Shown here piece after piece: positions 1 through 10,710 of a DNA stretch of 64,000 nucleotides. The notes beneath the pieces were generated by a model, which was not told the origin of the DNA, did not search any database, and worked only from the letters and a program-made list of their open reading frames with translations. The position numbers were made by a program, and so were the translations under genes. Within the stretch, counting starts at the first letter, position 1. Each line of letters begins with the position of its first letter. Source of the stretch: Neoceratodus forsteri (lineage: Eukaryota; Chordata; Ceratodontiformes; Ceratodontidae); contig CM028130.1 in the NCBI GenBank assembly GCA_016271365.2, positions 472,597,501-472,661,500 on the forward strand. Reading direction: 5' to 3'.

Positions 1-320
1 CAGATGTTCCTGCTGGTATTGACCAATCTGTATCCGGCATGTTGAAGTCTCCCATTCTCAGAACCTCGCCTTTAGCTGTCATGTTTTGTATATCTTCTAA
101 CAGTAATGTGTCTATGTCCCCCCCCTGGTCTGGGAGCCTGTAGACAACTCCGGTTCTTATGGCTGTCCCATTTCCTGTTTCCAGCGTGACCCACAGTTCT
201 TCTGGCTCCTTATGTGTATTCTGAATTTCTGTAGCTTTGATATTTTCATTGACATACAGGGCCACTCCACCCCCCCTTTTTGCACCTCGGTCTCTTCTGA
301 ACACTACATAGCCAGGTACT
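1..320 (-). pseudogene. CR1-like LINE endonuclease fragment
   Basis: Read on the minus strand, this segment encodes pieces of an apurinic-endonuclease domain: FRRDR, then KRGGVALYV, then TGVVYRLP, then GDFN. The same motifs in the same order occur in the plus-strand CR1-like LINE near 45660-45920, so the two are one family. The domain nicks target DNA for target-primed reverse transcription. The copy runs off the left edge of the window and its 5' end abuts DIRS sequence near 320, as expected for a 5'-truncated LINE inserted into an older DIRS element. No complete reading frame survives. Confidence 0.75.
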
Positions 321-503
321 GAAACTTCCCTGACAAATTTAAAGCCAGAGCATCCGGGGTAGTGTACCCCGATCTGGTGGTCTGCAATAGTATTGTGGCA
401 GGTGGTGGTTCTGGTGGGATGTGAACAAGTCTATCTCTGGGGTGCCCCACCTCCTGAAGATCACTTCCACCACTTGCCTGTTCAGGGTTCACTCATGATG
501 GGC

Positions 504-1214
504 CTAGTTGATTTGACTCAGGGCATCTGCAAGGATGTTGTCCATCCCTGGCATATGGATTGTCTGCAGGAAAACTCCCAAGGAGTATGTCGGGCTCCAA
601 ATTTTCATGGCTTCTGTGCAGAAAGGAACCGACCTGCTACCTCCCTGCTTATTAATGTAATACATTGTGGTGGTATTGTCTGTTCTGATCTGTATCACCT
701 TTCCCTGTACTAATGGTGTAAAAGCCTTTAGTGCCAGAAACCCCACTCTGAGCTCCAGCATGTTAATGTGCTGGAGTGACTCTACACTTGACCTAGTGCC
801 CTGGGTTGTGTGGTCCCCCAAATGGGTGCCCCAACCCAGTAGAGATGCATCTGCTGTGAGAACAACTGATGGAGACTCCTGCTGAAAAGGAACCTCTTCC
901 CTTAGGTTCGATTCCTCCTTCCACCACTGAAGTGCCTGCAGCAAGGTTTTTGTTACTGGGATCAGTTTTGACAGGGAATCTCTCCTTTGGCACCAGTGTG
1001 CCCTTAGGTGGAACTGGATGTTTCACATTTGGAACCTGGAGCCTAGAACAGTGCCTGTGGCTGCAGCCATGTGGCCCAGGAGCTGTAGGAATTGCCTTGC
1101 AGTTTTTGACTGGCTGAAGTAATTTGCAATCAACTGGATATTTCTTACCCTGTCTAAAGGTAGGTAGGCCCTGCCCTGCAGGGTACTGATCTCTGCTCCT
1201 ATGAACTGCAGCAC
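504..1214 (-). pseudogene. DIRS F RT-end/RNase H domain
   Basis: The minus-strand frames 1214-1023 and 944-504 encode the DIRS region after the RT palm (FIGAEI, then LGHMAAATG and LGSRFQM). The RNase H core follows, with acidic motifs LTADASLLGWGTHL, LELRV, RTDNTTTMYY and NILADALSQ. RNase H removes the RNA template during cDNA synthesis. The same motifs occur at 38087-37692 and 56268-55486. The frames are offset by an indel, and the upstream part is separated by the LINE inserted at 1228, so the gene is broken. The family assignment is secure. No methyltransferase-like domain is visible downstream. Confidence 0.8.
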
Positions 1215-1227
1215 CTGTGCAGGAGAA

Positions 1228-2616
1228 ACTTGTACATTGTCAGCTGTCTGCCTTCCTGCTCAAACACAACCTCCTCTCACCTGTCCAACGTGGCTTTCGT
1301 GCAAGTCATAGCACCTCCACAGCCCTAGCCCATTTTACTAATGACATCAGAACCGGCATGGACCGTGGTCATCTTACCGGAGTGGTCTTCTTTGATTTGT
1401 CCAAGGCCTTTGACTCGGTTGACCACTCCCTGCTCCTGCTACTTCTCAGCTTTCTCAGGGCCTATAGGTCCGCTCTTGCCTGGTTTTCTAGCTGCCTGCA
1501 TGACTGCTCCCAAGCTGATCCCTTTCACTAGGTCCTCTCTTCCCCTGCTCCCATCACTGTGGGTGTCCCGCAGCAGTCCATACTTGGGACACTGATCTTC
1601 TGTATTTTCATTAATAATCTGCCAGCCATCTCCTTTCGCTGTCGTACCCTAGTATATGCCGATGATCTGGTCCGCTATGTCTCGTCATGCATGGGACAGA
1701 CATAAGGCAATTCTTGTTGGTAGGAAGAAATAGGCTGTTGGTTAACTAGGATCTGCAGCTTATCCAGTAGGTAGGGAAATGGGCAGACTAGGTGGGCCAA
1801 GTGGTCCTTATCTGCCATCAAAGTCTATGTTTCTATGTTTCGTCCAGCTCAGTACCCGAGATCAACTTGCTCCTCTCCTCAGACCTTCACCTTACACAAA
1901 AGTGTCTCTCTTTCAATCATCTGGTCCTTAATGTGGCCAAGACACAGGCCATGCTTTTTGGTTCTCTTAGGAAATGTTCCTCCTCTACTGCCACACTACA
2001 CGTTGCCTGTCTCGATGGGTCCTGTATCCACGTAACCCCATCTTTCAAATACCTTGTGGTTATACTTGACCCTGCCCTTGACTTCCATCTACATGTTAAT
2101 GCCATTTGTAAATCAGTCAACACTAAGTTGGGCCTAGCCTACCGTGGTCAACCCCCCCCCACTACTGCAGCCAGGGTCTCAGTGGCCCAAGGTCTCCTTC
2201 TACCCAGGTTCTGCTATGATCTGCCTATCTTTGGACAGAGTCAAGCAGGCACCCTCCAAAAGTGGGATGTCGCGTACAACAATATTTGCAGATTTGCTCT
2301 GTCTGCCCCTTGCCTTACCCATCGTTGCTCTTTATATGCAGACCTACGATGGCTCTCCCCCTCTTCCAAGCATGCATTTACCCTTGGCTGCCTAGTCGAC
2401 AACATTTTTCGATCTTCTCAGCCTAACCCCCTTGCTGGGCTCCTCACCCTGGTGTCTCAACCTCGTCAACTTCGGTCCACTACCGCGGCCCTACTCTCTG
2501 TTCTCCCCTGCCTCACTAAAATGGGGGAACAATCCTTTGCTCACTATGCACCCAAACTCTGGAACTCCCTTTCTCTATACCCCAGGTGTACCAAATCGCA
2601 TGCCACATTCAAATGA
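1228..2616 (+). pseudogene. LINE reverse transcriptase (interrupted)
   Basis: The first part (to about 1531) has QRGFRASHSTSTALAHF followed by FFDLSKAFDSVDH, the RT fingers and palm-A motif. GVPQQS-ILG and YADDL, the catalytic palm-C motif, follow in another frame near 1560-1672. The frame then breaks off at a 146-bp CR1 tail insertion (1687-1832) and resumes with SSSVPEINLLLSSDLHL, then LNVAKTQAMLFGS (thumb side) and a C-terminal region ending in APKLWNSL. Removing the insertion restores the YVSSS reading frame across the junction. There is no endonuclease domain because the copy is 5'-truncated. Confidence 0.75.
1687..1832 (+). mobile_element. CR1-like LINE 3'-end fragment with target duplication
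   Basis: This block matches the 3' UTR of the CR1-like LINE ending at 28020: CATAAGGCA, then GCTGTTGGTTAACTAGGATC, then GGGCAGACTAGGTGGGCCAA and GGTCCTTATCTGCC, ending in TCTATG repeats. Twelve-base copies CTATGTCTCGTC (1675-1686) and CTATGTTTCGTC (1833-1844) flank it. It splits the RT of the host LINE just after YADD. The tail repeat makes the right boundary uncertain by a few bases. Confidence 0.8.
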
Positions 2617-3159
2617 GCCCTGTTCACCCACCTCACCTGCCTTGATGCCAGTACGTGTTAACTTTCCCCCTTCCTCCTTCCATTACCCGCTGACCTTACT
2701 TTCCCTTAGCACTTAATTAACCTTACTTGACACCTTGTCAATGCTTGCTGCTGGTCTTGCTCCTGACTAAAACTATATCTTACTTGTTACTGCATCTGGT
2801 TGCCTGCTCCTGATTACTGCACTTATTGTCGAAGTCATTTTTTTGCCATACGGATTGTTGTGAAGTTCTGTGTCCTAATTACTACTGTGCCAGCTCCACA
2901 ATTTTTTTTTTTCAAACTATTTTTGTATCCTACTCCCTGAACTCTCTCGGGCTGCCCTAGCTCACTGGACTGCTCTACAGCCTACCATGGTCCTCTCTTC
3001 CTCATATATATTACTGCCTCTCATTGAACCCACACCAGACAAGTCCCCTGACTCTGAGCCTCTCGGGGAAGGGCTGCCAGCCACTCTCAGTGCTCTATTT
3101 ATAATCCAGATCACCTGGCTGGGATGATGAGAGGCTGAAGGGGCAGAGAGAGGACCCAG

Positions 3160-3530
3160 TATTGGGCGTGTGGCAGCTAGCCCTGTAGGGAGCCGTCACC
3201 TATCGGAGAAAAAGGTTTTTTCTTGTTATGCCCTTCTTTCCTCCTTCCCCTCAGAGCCCAAGCGTGCAATGATGCCAGGAACGGCTGTCGCGGCTCTGCG
3301 TCCCACTGCTTTGGCCCTGAGGACTGTAGTGCCTCCGGTCTCCACTGGGGGCTGCTACGATGCCAGGCTATTCTGGATCCCTCCCTGAGAAAGGAGAGCA
3401 GTCCTCTGAACACTCGATCCTCTCTCCCCCCCCCCACCGACTCCCGGTGGCTCGGGCTCATTCCCAAACCCCGGTCACTGGCATGGCGCGAGGTGTGGCG
3501 TCCAGCGCCTCAACCCTCAGTGCCATCGGG
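3160..3530 (+). repeat. Dispersed GC-rich repeat in LINE 3' UTR
   Basis: The segment resembles 61130-61370. Shared blocks include GAAAGGAGAGYAGTCC, a pyrimidine-rich stretch, a GGCTCG-TTCC-AACC block and a YCCRCGCCTCARCCCT end. The short ORFs here in several frames show no protein family and are best read as chance. It could be part of the 3' UTR of the LINE or a separate short repeat nested in it. Confidence 0.5.
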
Positions 3531-3713
3531 CCGGCACATGCCAGCTCCATTGTACCTGTAACTCCTTTGTATTCCATTTTGATGTCCTTGTAGCTGTTGA
3601 TCTGATCTCTGTACTTGTTTTGTTCTCTCCCGGGTCGTGCCTGAAAATAGATAGGCCCTGCCTAGCGTACCTCCCCCGGTTACCAAAAGCAAATAAATAA
3701 ATAGGTAGGAGAA

Positions 3714-4389
3714 TGGCTTTTTTGTGGTTTATCAAGAACCCCAGGGACTCCAGGAGCCCCTGGATGATCTGCAGATGCTGTCTGACTTGCTGTGGTGATT
3801 TTCCCACCACCAGCCAATCATCCAGATATGGGAACACCATGACACCTTGCCTTCCATGGTGTGCCACAACCACTGCCAGGCACTTTGTGAACACCTGTGG
3901 AGCCGAAGTGAGGCCGAATGGCAGGGTTGAAAACTGGTAGTGATCTGATGAAAGTCTGAACCTGATGTATTTTCTGGGAGACACTCTTATGGGGATGTGG
4001 AAATGGGCATCTTTTGGGTCCAGTAATGCCAACCAGTCTCCTTTTTGGACTATTCGCAGAATCAGTGCCAATGTTACCATTTTGAACTTTGGTTTTGTCA
4101 AATGCTTGTTTAGTATCCTGAGGTCCAAGACAGGCTGCCACTCCCCATTTTTCTTTGTGGTAATTGGAAATACCTTGAGTAGAAACCCTTTCCTTTCTAC
4201 TGAGCCAGGACAGGTTCCACTGCCCTTGACAGTAGCAGGTTTCGAAGCTCTACCTCCAGCAGCTTCTTTTCTATGAGAGAGGATGGTCTGAACAATCTGA
4301 TTCTCAGAAGAGGAAGGGATTTGAAACTTAGAGACAGTCCCTGACTCACTACCCCCAGGACCCACTAGTCTGTGGTGATCTTTTGCCAA
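3714..4389 (-). pseudogene. DIRS F reverse transcriptase
   Basis: The minus-strand frame begins near 4389 and holds the whole RT core: KKNGEWQPVLDLRILNKHL, KMVTLALILRIVQKGDWLA, the palm-A region LLDPKDAHFHIP (the usual LDLKDAYFHIP, altered), LPFGLTSAP, and the catalytic FPYLDDWLVVG. The domain copies RNA to DNA. The frame then runs into LINE sequence at 3704, where the insertion cut it, so the natural thumb and RNase H lie at 1214-504. The palm-A change (LLDPKD for LDLKD) and the truncation argue against activity. Confidence 0.8.
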
Positions 4390-6098
4390 GCCTGGAGGTA
4401 GTGAGACAGCCTGCCTCTAACAGACATCGAGAAGGCAGCCTGTAAAGACATGTCAGTGTGTTTGCTTAGCCTGGGGCTGAGGTTGGGTTTGAGATCCCCA
4501 CCTGGAATCCCTTCTGCCCCTCCTCTGAAGTACCCCTGCTGAGGATATTGTTGGTATTGGGGTGCAGCCAATTTTTGGAAAAGGGGCCTAGTGTGAAAGG
4601 ACTTTCTCCTGCCTTCCTTTCCATAGGGTCTGGTGTATGGAGAGGCTTCTTCTTTAGCTGAGTTACTTTTGAAGGCTTTGTACTCAACCACCATCTTCAC
4701 ATAAGCCACTGTTGTCTCTCCAAAAAGGGAATTACCATCCAGAGGGCAATCCAAAGCCTTTGTTTGAGTGTCCTGGGTAAGATTTGTGGCTCTTAGCCAG
4801 GCCAACCATCATTAGGCAACATTATTGGCCATCCATATGGCTGTGTATCACTGGTATCAGCAGCGATTTGAAACTGATACTTGGCTGCCTCTAAGCCAAA
4901 CCTAGCAGTTTCTGTGAGATTATTAGACAAGGGTGATGAGGCTTTATTTGCCATAGCCAGTAGAGATTGCAATAAACACTTCTGATACTGGACCACATAG
5001 GCTTGAAAATTAGTCTGCCTGATGGCCAAGGAAGCTGACAAATATCCCTTCTTGGCCATGCTGTCAATTTGTCTGGACTCCTTATCTGGTGGGTGAGAAG
5101 CCAGGGAAACCTTAGCCTTGTCACAGGCTACCGCCTGCACCACACCTTGGTGGCCAAAGTGGGAAAACAGAAATTCTGCACCCTCCCTTTCCAACTGGTA
5201 TTTCATGTCCAGTCTCTTATCAAGAGGGAGGACAGAGTTAGGAGTCTGTAAAATCTTCAAAGCATCTTTTTTGAAGAATTTATTTACAGGTAAGAGGAGC
5301 TTTTTTGTGGGGGGGGGGTTAACCCCATCATCTCGAAGTATTCCACCCCACCTCACCCTCTACTTCCTTACTAGTGGTGATGTCCAGGGCATCAGCCACC
5401 TTTGTCTCAAAAGTGAAATGTGAGGAATACTCCTCGGTGGTTCTAGGAGGAGAACCAAAATCCTGCTCAGGGAATACCTCAGGTTCAATGGGTTCCCCTT
5501 CATCCTCCTCCTCACATTCACCATAATCCTCCTCTTTAACAAATGAGGATTTGCTTGCACTGCCAGCCTGTCCAGCTGGTACTTGTACAGGTAGCTGCTG
5601 GCCAGTGGAGAAAAGCCTTGCAAGGCTTGCACCACTTTAAAAACCTGTGCTATTTCTTGAGGAGAAGGAACAGCCAGAGCATCCACAGAGGTCCCCTTTT
5701 TTCCCAGTAGAAGGTTCTGTGTGCTTTACTTTTTTGTCTTTTTAGAGGGACCGGGGAGTCAGCCAGTTCAGCAAGACTCTTAGTGATTTTATCACCCATC
5801 TCAGGGGTTGAAATAGTCACTGCAGTGGTTTCACCCACAACAGAAGAGGGTGTTGGCTGGTCAGAGCCAGAGGGATCCTTAGCTGGAGGAAGTTTTTTCT
5901 TAAGCCGTTCCAGATGTTCCTCCGCTGTTTTCTCTGGGAAGGTTTTACAAATACAGTATCACAATCTTCCTTAAGGTGATCATAGCCAAGGCAGGCAACA
6001 CACAAACTGTGCCTGTGTGCCTTAACAAACACTTCCCCAAAATCAGTACAATTTTTAAAACCAGGTTCACCAGTTATCTTTTTAGGCTTTTCAGACAT
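4365..6098 (-). pseudogene. DIRS F gag-like protein
   Basis: The start MSEKPKKITGEPGFKNC lies at 6098. It opens a Cys/His module with HSLCVACLGYDHL and a following cysteine, as in the other DIRS copies. Further pieces in shifted frames run through 5838-5650, 5686-5360, 5356-4793 (FFKKDALKIL, then a conserved D-x-RL-x-MKYQL-like segment and HPPDKESRQIDSMAKKGY) and 4805-4365 (WLRATNLTQDTQTKALDCPL). The protein is presumed to package RNA. At least three frameshifts inactivate it. The N-terminal CxxC pair is partly lost (C then F), which differs from other copies. Confidence 0.75.
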
Positions 6099-6208
6099 TT
6101 TATCAGGAACCGCTAAAAATGTGAACTGCTAAATAATTTCAAAGTTTTAACTAAAATTTAGCAGTTGTGGTCAGTTCCCGAACCGTTAAGGAATTGATGG
6201 GAACCGAG

Positions 6209-8120
6209 TGTAACACCCCTACAAATGGGGGTTCCCGAAAATTCTTCCTTGAGCTTGCTTAAATGCTCACTGCCAGGCTGGTGTCCTGCATTTTAGCAAT
6301 TTACATGTATTGCTAGAGAGTGCCTGTATAGCCTCTGTATACTGTCTCTTTAAGAGCTTCCTGGATTGCAGTCATAATTAATCTGAGAGGGAGCTCTGTT
6401 AGAAGATGTACTTGTTTGCTGATCATTTGTTAGAGTAGTAATAACATTGCAGTTTGTTCTAACCTGCCTTCTTTGCAGCATGGACAGTTCTGTTTGTTTC
6501 CATCATCTTGGTCCTAGACTGCAGAATGGGCCAATCAGTACATTTGGGATTCTAATATGGAGCCTGCCTACAGGGGCTTGGTGGGGCCAAAACTTGTAGG
6601 AATTGTAGTTTTGGGCTTTTGGCACCTAAAATAACCTGGCGGGGGAGCCCTTGTTGTGACTGACAGACAGATTAGCCAACCGAACCTTTTGGATCTTGGG
6701 GAAAGTCCCACACTGCTTGCAGTTTCAGTTAGATCTGAGTTGGGAGGTGAAGAAGTAACAGCTCAAGATAGTTTGAGCAGCAATCCATAGTGGATTCGCG
6801 TGGGAGAACTATGGAGAGGCCTGAGTTTGGCCTGCATGCCTGCCTGCTGTTCCTGAGAGGAAACTTGTGCTTTTTTCAGACTGAATCCGAATTTGGAGAG
6901 CGAATTAAGCCACTAAATTGTGACAAGGCTTTAACCTGTAGAAGACTGAAGATTTGCTGAATGTGATCGGCCTGTCAGGACTTCCAGCTACCTCTGAACT
7001 CCCGGATTGTGCAGAGACTCTGTAATTGCGACTGGAGAGCCATTTGCCTGGTACAGTGGAATTGCCTTACATGTGAATGTGCTGTGTGCTTATAGTAGGT
7101 CATGATTTGGTTCCCCACTGTGTGTCTGAACTGTGTTTTGCTTGCTGGAGGCTGTATCCAGCTCCACGGAGTGAATACGTATCCATTTCCATTTTCCTGG
7201 GCCCTGCTACACTGGCCCAGCCAGAATACCTGCTAAGCAGAGAAAATCATTGACGGGAGACCAGCCTGGGGATCAGCCCCCTGCTCAACGCCTTGAACAG
7301 GAACGATGCCTCGGTGATTCGTGTGGACCCTGCTTCTCCGGGCACTCCAGCTCAACAGCCTGCAGTCTTGATTTCGTCCTGTCTGTGTCCAGTATTGGAC
7401 ATCGTGAGTAAAGATCAGGGTAGCTCCCTGCAACAACAGCTAAATCTAAAAGTGTTGTCATCTGATTGTCTTGTTGCCTTTTCTTTCATGACTGAGCCCT
7501 CCAGCTCCGGATTACAAATAGTGTGTGTTGTGTATGTTGCTTTCTTCCATCACAGGGCCCCAACCAGCTGCAACATTCCTGGTTAGCCCACCATTTTCCT
7601 ACCTGGGTACCCAGAGTGTGTGACGGTGTAGGGACTCTGAACTGCATGCATAATTGTTTGATTAATATAGCTTTTAAGCAATTCAACTGGATTACACCCT
7701 TCCCTTGTTCAAGTCCCCTTAATAAATCAGATTTAACTTTGTTTGCATTTAACCTGACTGTGGTTCCAGTTTGTGCCAAAAGTATTGTACTGTTGCTATT
7801 TGCTATGCTTAACCTTGTTTTACAGGGGTTCCCCAGGGTAAAGCTAGAGGAACCAGCCCTGGTGGTAAGTGCAAACAGTGTGGGTAATTGCCTGGTGAAG
7901 AAGGGTCATTGTGAAAGTAATTATTGTATATTGTTCAGGCCACTAGAAGGGAAAGAGGGGGGTTACAGTGTCCTGGAGAGCCGTGCCCAGGTTAGCTTGA
8001 CCACTAACAACCCTGACCTCCGGGTGGAGGCACTCGTTTCATTACCCAGGCCCCTTAACCTGCTACTAGCCAAGCAGGCAGGGGTAGTAGCCCTTGGGAT
8101 AGCACCACCTAGGGGTTACA
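6209..8120 (+). repeat. Solo LTR of the Ty3/Gypsy family
   Basis: This 1.9-kb block starts TGTAACACCCCTACAAATGG and ends GGGGTTACA. It aligns along its length with the LTRs of the complete element at 8669-22089 (shared GCTGGTRTCCTG, CTGTCTCTTTAAGAGC, CAGCTCYYGC and GGAACCAGCCCTGG segments). No internal domain follows, so it is a solo LTR left by LTR-LTR recombination. Flanking tetranucleotides are CGAG (6205-6208) and AGAG (8121-8124), compatible with a 4-bp duplication carrying one change. It sits in the 5' leader of DIRS F. ORFs inside it (for example 7523-8134) are not genes. Confidence 0.85.
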
Positions 8121-8637
8121 AGAGGAAAAAGTGAATTGAGGTTATCGGTTCAGTAACCGATAAAGCGGTTACAAAAATAAAACATTTCAAGTAAATTTAA
8201 ACTAAACTAATGGTTTTTTTTAGTCAGAAAACCCCAAAAATAACTAATTTCCCCACTGGTTATACTGAACCGGGAGGAACTGATAAAAATACTAAAATTA
8301 ACACTAAAACTGAGGTTTAGCTAAAAATTACAATAAGCAAAAGGCAGCAAATGAAAGAAAAAGATACTTGTATGAATTTATAAGTTTCTTCATGTTACAG
8401 GAAGAAGTTGAGAGGAACTACGAATGACTAGACTTGACAGGTGGAGAGTGAAAAGATTTTTTGGGATGGGTATTGTACTCCTCATTTTGAAAGTGAGGTG
8501 AGTAAAACTAAATTCAGATGCGTACAAATGTCTGGACAGAGTGGAGTGAGGAGTACATTTTAAACAATGTAGTTTTTTTCTAGATAAGAATTGATCAGGT
8601 GCCAACAATGCTCCAAATAATGTTGGCAAGTTTGAGT
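8121..8637 (-). other. DIRS F 5' leader and terminal region
   Basis: This AT-rich noncoding DNA lies between the solo LTR and the next element. Repeated GGTTCAGTAACC and GAACCGG motifs resemble the leaders of DIRS A (41000-41170) and DIRS B (58910-59170). Near 8395-8450 there is an AAGAAGTTGA-like block, as at 41275. A GAGGTGAGTAAAAC motif at 8486-8499 is the splice-donor-like terminal sequence seen in the other DIRS copies. The exact terminus cannot be placed. Confidence 0.45.
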
Positions 8638-8668
8638 AATTTACTCACCTGTTTTAAAATATAGTGAG

Positions 8669-10642
8669 TGTAGCCCCCTACAAATAGGGGTTCCCGAAAG
8701 TCTTCCTTGGGTGTTCCTAAATGCCCACTGCCAGGCTGGTATCCTGTGTCTTAGTGCTTTAATAGTGTTTGCGAGAGAGTGCATTAATGCCTCTGTGCTC
8801 TGTCTCTTTAAGAGCTGCCTATAATGTGGTGCTTATTTAATCTGAAAATGGGCTGAGTGTTTCTATGCTCGAGTCCCACCCGGGCTGCCAAATAATCGCT
8901 CCGTTCTGCCATCGCTATTTGCGGAGCGGGAGCTCTGTTAGAAGCTGTACTTATTTGCTGATTATCTATTAGAATAACAATAGTATTGTAGTTTGTCTAA
9001 CCTGCCTTCTTTGTAGCATGAACTTTCTCTATTGCACCACCATTTTGGTTTTTGGACTGCCAGTCAGCACCAATTAGTACCTCTGGAGACTCAAAAAAGC
9101 AACCTGTCCCCAGGGGTCTTGGGGGGAGCAAATTTCTGTAGGAATTGTAGTTTTTACATTTTGGCGCCAAAACAGACCTGGAGGAGGAGCCCTTGCTTTG
9201 ACAGACAGATGAATCAACCAACCAGAACCTTTTGGACCGAAGGGAAATTCCCAAGCTGCCTGCTGCAGTGAGTCAGTCTGGAGTTAGAGTTTGCAGAGTA
9301 AACAGCTTGAGTGATTCAAGCAGCAGCTCCTGCGTAGTTCGCACAGGAGATTGGTGGAAAGGACGAGTCTGGCTTGTCTGCCTGCAGTCCCTCGAGAGGG
9401 AATCCTTTGAAAGGCTTAATACTCCGGACTGTATCTGAATTGAGTGAGAGAAAAGCCACTGAACTGTGACCAGGTTTAAACCTGAAGAAGACCGAAGATT
9501 TGCTGTATGCTATCGGCCTGTCAGGACATCCATTCATCACAGAACTCCCGGTTTTGCTCAGAGACAATGATACTGCTGCTGGACTGCTATCCGCTTTGTG
9601 GTGTGGTGACTGCTTTACTATAAATGTGCTGTGTGCTGTTAGTGGGTCGCGATTTGGTTCCCCACTGTTTAATTGTGCCCTGCTTGCTGGAAGCTGCATC
9701 TAGCCTTTTCAGACTGAATTCTGAACTGTTTTACCTGGCCTGGGCCCTGCCACACTGGTCCAGCCAGCTACTTCAGGTGCAGAGAACACCAGCGATGAGA
9801 GACTCGCCCAGGGATCACTCCCCTGCTCAACATCTCGAACAGGAACGACACATCGGTGATTCGTGTGGGCCCTGCTTCTCCTGGCATACCAGTTGTCAAC
9901 CTGCAGTCTCCATCTCATCCCTCCTGTGTCTTGCATCGGGTAGCATGAGTAACAATCAGGGTAGCTCCCTGCAACAACAGCTAAATCTCAAGTGTTGTCA
10001 TCTGATTGCATTGTTGTTTTTCCTTTCACGACTGAGCCTTCAGGCTCTGGATTACAAATTGTGTGTGGTTGCATGTGCATGCTTTTTCTTTTCATCACAG
10101 GGCCCCAACCAGCTGCGATGCTGGCCTACCCCGGGCAACGTTCCGGGATAGCCCACCTTACTTCCAACTGGGTACCCAGAGCGTGTGACTGTGTAGGGAC
10201 TAAAAGTGCACGCATAATTGCCTGACTAGATCAGTTTTCGAATCAATCAACCTGATTACACCCCTCCCTTGTTCAATTCCCCTGAATAAATCAGATCTAA
10301 CTCTTTTTGCATTTAATCTGACTGTGGTTCCAGTTTGTACCAAAAGCACTGTACTGTTGCTATTTGCTTGTTTTACAGGGGGTCTCCAGGGTTGAACTGG
10401 TGGAACCAGCCCTGGTGGTAAGTGCAAACAATGTGGGGATTTGTATGCTGAAAAGGGGCTACCATGAAAGTGTTTGTTGCATATTGTCTAGGCCACTAGA
10501 AGGGAAAGAGGGGGGTTGCAGTTTCCCGGAGGGCTCTACCCAGGTGAGCCTTGTTACTAACAACCCTGTCCTCTGGGAGGAGGCAACCGTTTCAGTACCC
10601 AGGCCTCTTAACCTGCAATTAGCCAAGCAGACAGGGGTTACA
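8669..10642 (+). repeat. 5' LTR of the Gypsy element
   Basis: The LTR is 1974 bp. It starts TGTAGCCCCCTACAAATAGG and ends AGACAGGGGTTACA. A polyadenylation hexamer AATAAA lies at 10285 in CCCTGAATAAATC, at the same relative place as in the solo LTRs (7720) and the 3' LTR (19972). Compared with the solo LTRs it lacks a stretch of about 31 bp before the terminal TTACA, and the deletion is bounded by GGGG on both sides. I see no convincing tRNA primer-binding site directly after it; a TAGGCACCAACGCTGGGA stretch at 10648 is only a weak candidate. Confidence 0.85.
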
Positions 10643-10710
10643 TCTTGTAGGCACCAACGCTGGGATTAACGCCCCTAGTGGTCAGACGTTAGAATCATTG
10701 TTGCCGGAAT

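Larger units (their letters stand above)
1228..3704 (+). mobile_element. L2-like LINE, 5'-truncated, with A-rich tail
   Basis: This is a sense-strand non-LTR element inserted into DIRS F. It carries an RT fragment, then about 1 kb of 3' UTR, and ends in a short AAATAAATAAATA-type tail. Flanking 9-bp copies (GCAGGAGAA at 1219-1227 and GTAGGAGAA at 3705-3713, one mismatch) look like the target duplication. The last 80 bases match the 3' tail of the split SINE at 34480-34551, including a shared GGGTC-TGCCTGAAAATAG block, so this family probably supplied the RT for that SINE. The L2-like label rests on RT style and tail type and is less sure than the non-LTR call. Confidence 0.75.
321..8637 (-). 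mobile_element. DIRS-type retrotransposon copy F, degraded and interrupted
   Basis: On the minus strand the order is a 5' leader (8121-8637), gag (6098-4365), RT (4389-3714) and RNase H (1214-504). This matches the better preserved copies at 35564-41493 and 53795-59414. The recombinase end is missing or lies left of the CR1 fragment at position 1. Two later insertions split it: an L2-like LINE at 1228-3704 and a solo Gypsy LTR at 6209-8120. Several frameshifts and stops show that it is dead. The right boundary is approximate because the DIRS terminus of copy G begins close by, near 8638. Confidence 0.75.

Noticed and set aside
7523..8134. 203-codon open frame on the plus strand
   Set aside because: It lies wholly in the solo LTR. 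Related frames in the other LTRs (10364-10669, 20043 onward) are only partly shared and show no protein family.
10643..10675. tRNA primer-binding site after the 5' LTR
   Set aside because: No stretch starting at the LTR border shows a convincing match to a tRNA 3' end. The nearest candidate is offset by several bases and cannot be tested by eye.
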